A stretch of 64,000 bases of DNA, taken from Veillonella ratti (lineage in GTDB: Bacteria > Bacillota > Negativicutes > Veillonellales > Veillonellaceae). Positions 61,700 through 64,000 of this stretch are shown in pieces. The position numbers were made by a program, and so were the translations under genes. The DNA is taken from assembly GCF_003992115.1 (NCBI RefSeq), contig NZ_RQUX01000002.1, forward strand, positions 119,472-183,471, written 5' to 3'. The notes under the pieces are model-generated. The model was not told the DNA's origin. It searched no databases and worked only from the letters and a program-made list of their open reading frames with translations. Position 1 is the first letter of the stretch, and each line of letters opens with the position of its first letter.

Positions 61700-62722
61700 C
61701 TATTCATCGCGAATTGTATCGAATAGGGCGCCATCTACGAAAAAGCGCTCATAGGCAGCCGACCAACCGCCAAAATCTCGAATCGTGACCATACGGGCCG
61801 GTGACGGATACTCTGTGGCCACTTCCTTCATAACATTCGGATCCGTCGGTCTGAAACCGTATTTAGCAATGAGTCGTTGACTATCCGGCTCATAGAGATG
61901 AGCCAAGTACTCGTGAGCCACTTCGTAGGTACCATGTTTCTTGGCAATTTCCGCCACTACGGCCACACTCGGCTCCGCTACTATCGAAACGGACGGCATT
62001 ACGATTTCATACTCGCCGGGATAATGTTCCATAATCTGTTTGGCTTCATTTTCCCAAGCCAATAGCACATCGCCCTGCTTGTTTTCAACAAAGGTCGTCG
62101 TCGAAGCACGAGCCCCGGCATCCATTACGGTCACATTGTTGTATAGTTTTTTAACAAAATCATTGCCTTTAGCCGTGTCATTGTTCGGACCTTCGCCATA
62201 GGCATAAGCGGAGAGGAAAATCCAACAAGCACCGCCGCTACTCTTAGGATCCGGTGCAATTAAACGCACACCCGGTTTTACCAAGTCCGCCCAATCTTTA
62301 ATTTGCAGCGGATTGCCTTTACGAACCAGGAATACTACCGTGGACGTATAGGGTGCCGAATAGTTCGGTAACTGCGACTCCCAACTAGAGTCTAACAGAT
62401 GAACCTTCTGCAGTAAATTCACGTCTTGAGCCAGCGCCAAGGTCACCACGTCGGCGTCAAAGCCTTCTACCACGGCCCGAGCCTGATTGCCCGATCCGCC
62501 GTGGGACTGATGAATTTCTACGTCCTTACCGGTTCGTTCTTTATAATATTTTGAAAAATCGGCATTATATGCCTCGTAAAACTCTCGAGTCGGGTCATAG
62601 GATACATTCGTCAAGGTTGTCACCTGACTGTTGCTTTGCGACGAAAACGAATGACCGGCTCCCCATAGCATAGCCCCCACTATGCCTACCGAAAGAAGTA
62701 CATACCAACCTCTTCGTTTCAT
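61700..62722 (-). CDS. sbp: Periplasmic sulfate-binding protein
   Basis: 340 residues. An uncleaved-Cys-free signal peptide (MKRRGWYVLLSVGIVGAMLWG) shows a soluble periplasmic protein, as in diderms. SYDPTREFYEAYNADFSKYY, QSHGGSGNQARAVVEGFDADVV and the DPKSSGGACW loop match sulfate/thiosulfate-binding proteins. First gene of the operon, AGAAGG ribosome site. Confidence 0.94.
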   Translation of the reverse strand: MKRRGWYVLLSVGIVGAMLWGAGHSFSSQSNSQVTTLTNVSYDPTREFYEAYNADFSKYYKERTGKDVEIHQSHGGSGNQARAVVEGFDADVVTLALAQDVNLLQKVHLLDSSWESQLPNYSAPYTSTVVFLVRKGNPLQIKDWADLVKPGVRLIAPDPKSSGGACWIFLSAYAYGEGPNNDTAKGNDFVKKLYNNVTVMDAGARASTTTFVENKQGDVLLAWENEAKQIMEHYPGEYEIVMPSVSIVAEPSVAVVAEIAKKHGTYEVAHEYLAHLYEPDSQRLIAKYGFRPTDPNVMKEVATEYPSPARMVTIRDFGGWSAAYERFFVDGALFDTIRDE

Positions 62723-63426
62723 AATTATAACCTTCTATCTTTTAAACTCTCTCTTATGCGGTACACGTCGTACCATAACTCTCGCTTCTTTCCCAAATCA
62801 TACTGTTTATTGTGAAAAAACCGAATTGCTATATTAATCTGTTCTCTCAGCATCTTTGACGGATTCATATATTTATTCAGTTTAATTTTTAATTCCTACA
62901 ATTTTAACAGGTATTTAAGGCGCACTAAGTGCGTAAAATGTAAAGCTGTGTTTGATTGTACTTTTTAAATCATACATTGTCAATAGGATATGAAGCAATT
63001 AAAGACAATATAAATACTATAGTTTATTATATATGTTTTTAATTGAATATATTTCTTAAAATGGTTAAATTCTTTTTTATGATATATTAGGATTTGTGCC
63101 TATTTTTCGGGTTATACAAGGGATATAGCATATCCTTTGTATTTTAAATGATATTATTTATCAGTATATATAGGGTTATTCTATTATATATAATAGATAA
63201 TATATATATGTATTTGGGTCATCTATTAATTTATTTTTCAAATGGTGGGGTTTGAAAGGCTATCATGTGGTGCAAAAGGTGTAGTGGAGTAATGTTCGGT
63301 TGGTTTAGGGCGGGGCCGCATTGCTTCGCTTTCGTGACTTTTTTAGTGATATAAAGGCTAGAGAGAGAAAGCTCTTTTGATTTAGAGGTTCTCCGCATTT
63401 CTTCGCTCGCTGCTTTATATATTAAT
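62723..63426. other. Non-coding region upstream of the sulfate operon
   Basis: It holds an inverted repeat GGTAC-ACGTC-GTACC at 62760-62774, close to the sbp start, as a candidate operator. 62820-63240 is very A+T-rich with no gene seen. From 63310 a motif like GCTTCGCT(C/T) recurs about every 45-85 bp (near 63322, 63399, 63484 and 63526). Confidence 0.5.
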
Positions 63427-63471
63427 TAGTAGACGCTGAGTACGTCCGGCCCTAATCAGCGACTACCTATC
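63427..63471. repeat. Second copy of the 5S 3' tail in a hairpin
   Basis: 63454-63471 repeats exactly the 18 bases AATCAGCGACTACCTATC of the 5S 3' end and flank (63704-63721). Together with TAGTAGACGCTGA at 63428-63440 it forms an imperfect hairpin (GTAGTCGCTGA against TCAGCG-TCTAC on the minus strand). Confidence 0.65.
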
Positions 63472-63608
63472 ATTCTCGCCATCGCTTCGCTCGGCCCGAA
63501 AGAAAGTGATGCAATACGATTTGTTCGTCGCTTTGCTCCTTCAAATCGTTTGCCCTACTTTTCCCAGTGCCGCTTATCCTACCTTGAAGATACTGCACAC
63601 CTCTACAA

Positions 63609-63750
63609 TATTGGCTGGAATCTGGCCTGGTGAGGCACGTAGTGACTCATCAGTAAAATAAAAGACGGCCATACCTTTCGGTATGACCGTCTTTATTTTA
63701 GTCAATCAGCGACTACCTATCCTCCCAGGCCGCTTCCAGCCAAGTACTTT
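63609..63750. repeat. Inverted repeat of the 5S rRNA 3' end around the rrn terminator
   Basis: Centre at 63676-63679. The right arm is the flank and 3' part of the 5S gene; the left arm (63609-63660) carries an inverted, diverged copy: TTGGCTGGAA, GGCCTGG and AGTGACT correspond to TTGGCTGGAA, GGCCTGG and AGTCGCT of the 5S strand. Confidence 0.7.
63661..63694 (-). terminator. rRNA operon terminator
   Basis: 15-bp arms 63661-63675/63680-63694 (one wobble) with a tetraloop; the minus-strand 3' side continues TTTTATTTTA. Confidence 0.9.
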
Positions 63751-63819
63751 CGGCGTATACGAGCTTAACTACTGTGTTCGAGATGGAAACAGGTGGATCC
63801 TCGTAGCTATCGCCACTGA
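63706..63819 (-). rRNA. rrf: 5S ribosomal RNA
   Basis: Minus strand begins CAGTGGCGATAGCTACGAGG, contains ACCTGTTTCCATCTCGAAC and AGTAGTTAAGCTC, the universal 5S signatures, and ends GGTAGTCGCTG, which pairs with the 5' end. About 114 nt. Confidence 0.96.
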
Positions 63820-63922
63820 ATTTGTCAGAGCTTGTACTCTGAAAACCACATAGAAGTGTAGATGTTTTATATGTTTTCGCGCATTAGGCTAATTCTTTGT
63901 TATAAATTAGACTACAGTATTT

Positions 63923-64000
63923 TAGTAAGTAAAGCCCTCGATCTATTAGTACCAGTCAGCTCCAAGCCTCACAGCTCTTCCACACCTGGCCTATCAACCA
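63923..64000 (-). rRNA. rrl: 23S ribosomal RNA, 3' end only
   Basis: Minus strand includes GAGCTGACTGGTACTAATAG and ATCGAGGGCTT, the conserved 3' terminal helix region of bacterial 23S rRNA. The rest lies beyond the right edge. A spacer of about 100 nt separates it from 5S, with no tRNA in it. Confidence 0.95.

Noticed and set aside
63454..63471. Second 5S rRNA gene
   Set aside because: Only the last 18 bases match; the body of a 5S RNA is absent.
1..64000. tRNA genes, prophage, toxin-antitoxin or restriction genes
   Set aside because: I looked for clover-leaf signatures (GGTTCRANTCC), integrases and known defence motifs and saw none that I could support.

Overview
The window reads as chromosomal DNA of a Veillonella-like member of the Negativicutes, an anaerobic diderm of the Firmicutes lineage. 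Four points support this. A YadA-type trimeric autotransporter and a soluble periplasmic sulfate-binding protein imply an outer membrane. The housekeeping block SRP RNA-dnaX-ebfC-recR-bofA and the AddAB nuclease are typical of Firmicutes. Energy genes are strictly anaerobic (pyruvate:ferredoxin oxidoreductase, FixABCX-type flavoproteins, Fe-S enzymes). Base composition and codon use look moderate in G+C and even throughout. The genus assignment is inference; no search was run.

Layout. 1-10.4 kb: an organic-acid catabolic region read mostly leftwards from a LysR regulator (aconitase-like hydratase, beta-propeller lactonase, carrier, RraA-type aldolase; then a second aldolase, a DASS carrier with an apparent internal deletion, and an LigI-like hydrolase cut by the left edge). 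A dps gene with its own consensus promoter and a PerR-like box sits between the two aldolases. 10.4-19.1 kb: a palindromic 39-bp tandem repeat, an NAD(P)H-quinone reductase, an RluA-family pseudouridine synthase, a UvrD helicase with an embedded DEDDh exonuclease, then bofA-like, recR, ebfC, dnaX and SRP RNA. 19.2-22.7 kb: alanine/sodium symporter, a 1-kb non-coding array of nested hairpins sharing a 33-nt apex, and an orphan amino-acid binding lipoprotein. 22.7-34.3 kb: addA, addB, PFOR. 34.5-43.4 kb: serine/threonine-type transporter, LysR, methionine gamma-lyase, cyclopropane fatty acid synthase, RibD-like reductase, iron alcohol dehydrogenase, DUF554. 43.6-46.4 kb: MarR plus an ABC system with a fused permease/binding protein. 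46.7-49.7 kb: trimeric autotransporter with a G9 tract inside its apparent promoter. 49.9-53.3 kb: fixC-fixX-etfB-etfA. 53.8-62.7 kb: an eight-gene sulfate operon (sbp-cysT-cysW-cysA-aprA-aprB-cysD-cysN). 63.4-64 kb: the 3' end of an rRNA operon (23S tail, 5S, terminator) read leftwards.

How the genes fit together: carboxylates are split towards pyruvate or oxaloacetate, pyruvate is oxidised by PFOR, and ETF/FixCX can split or confurcate electrons between ferredoxin, NADH and quinone. Sulfate is imported, activated to APS by CysDN and apparently reduced by an AprAB-type reductase rather than through PAPS; methionine gamma-lyase releases sulfur volatiles in the other direction.

The most unusual material is non-coding: (i) the hairpin array at 20.63-21.65 kb, where stems differ completely but the apex is constant; (ii) the rRNA terminator built inside an inverted copy of the 5S 3' end; (iii) the G9 tract between the -35 and -10 of the adhesin gene; (iv) perfect or near-perfect operator-like palindromes upstream of dps and marR, and a phased repeat upstream of fixC.
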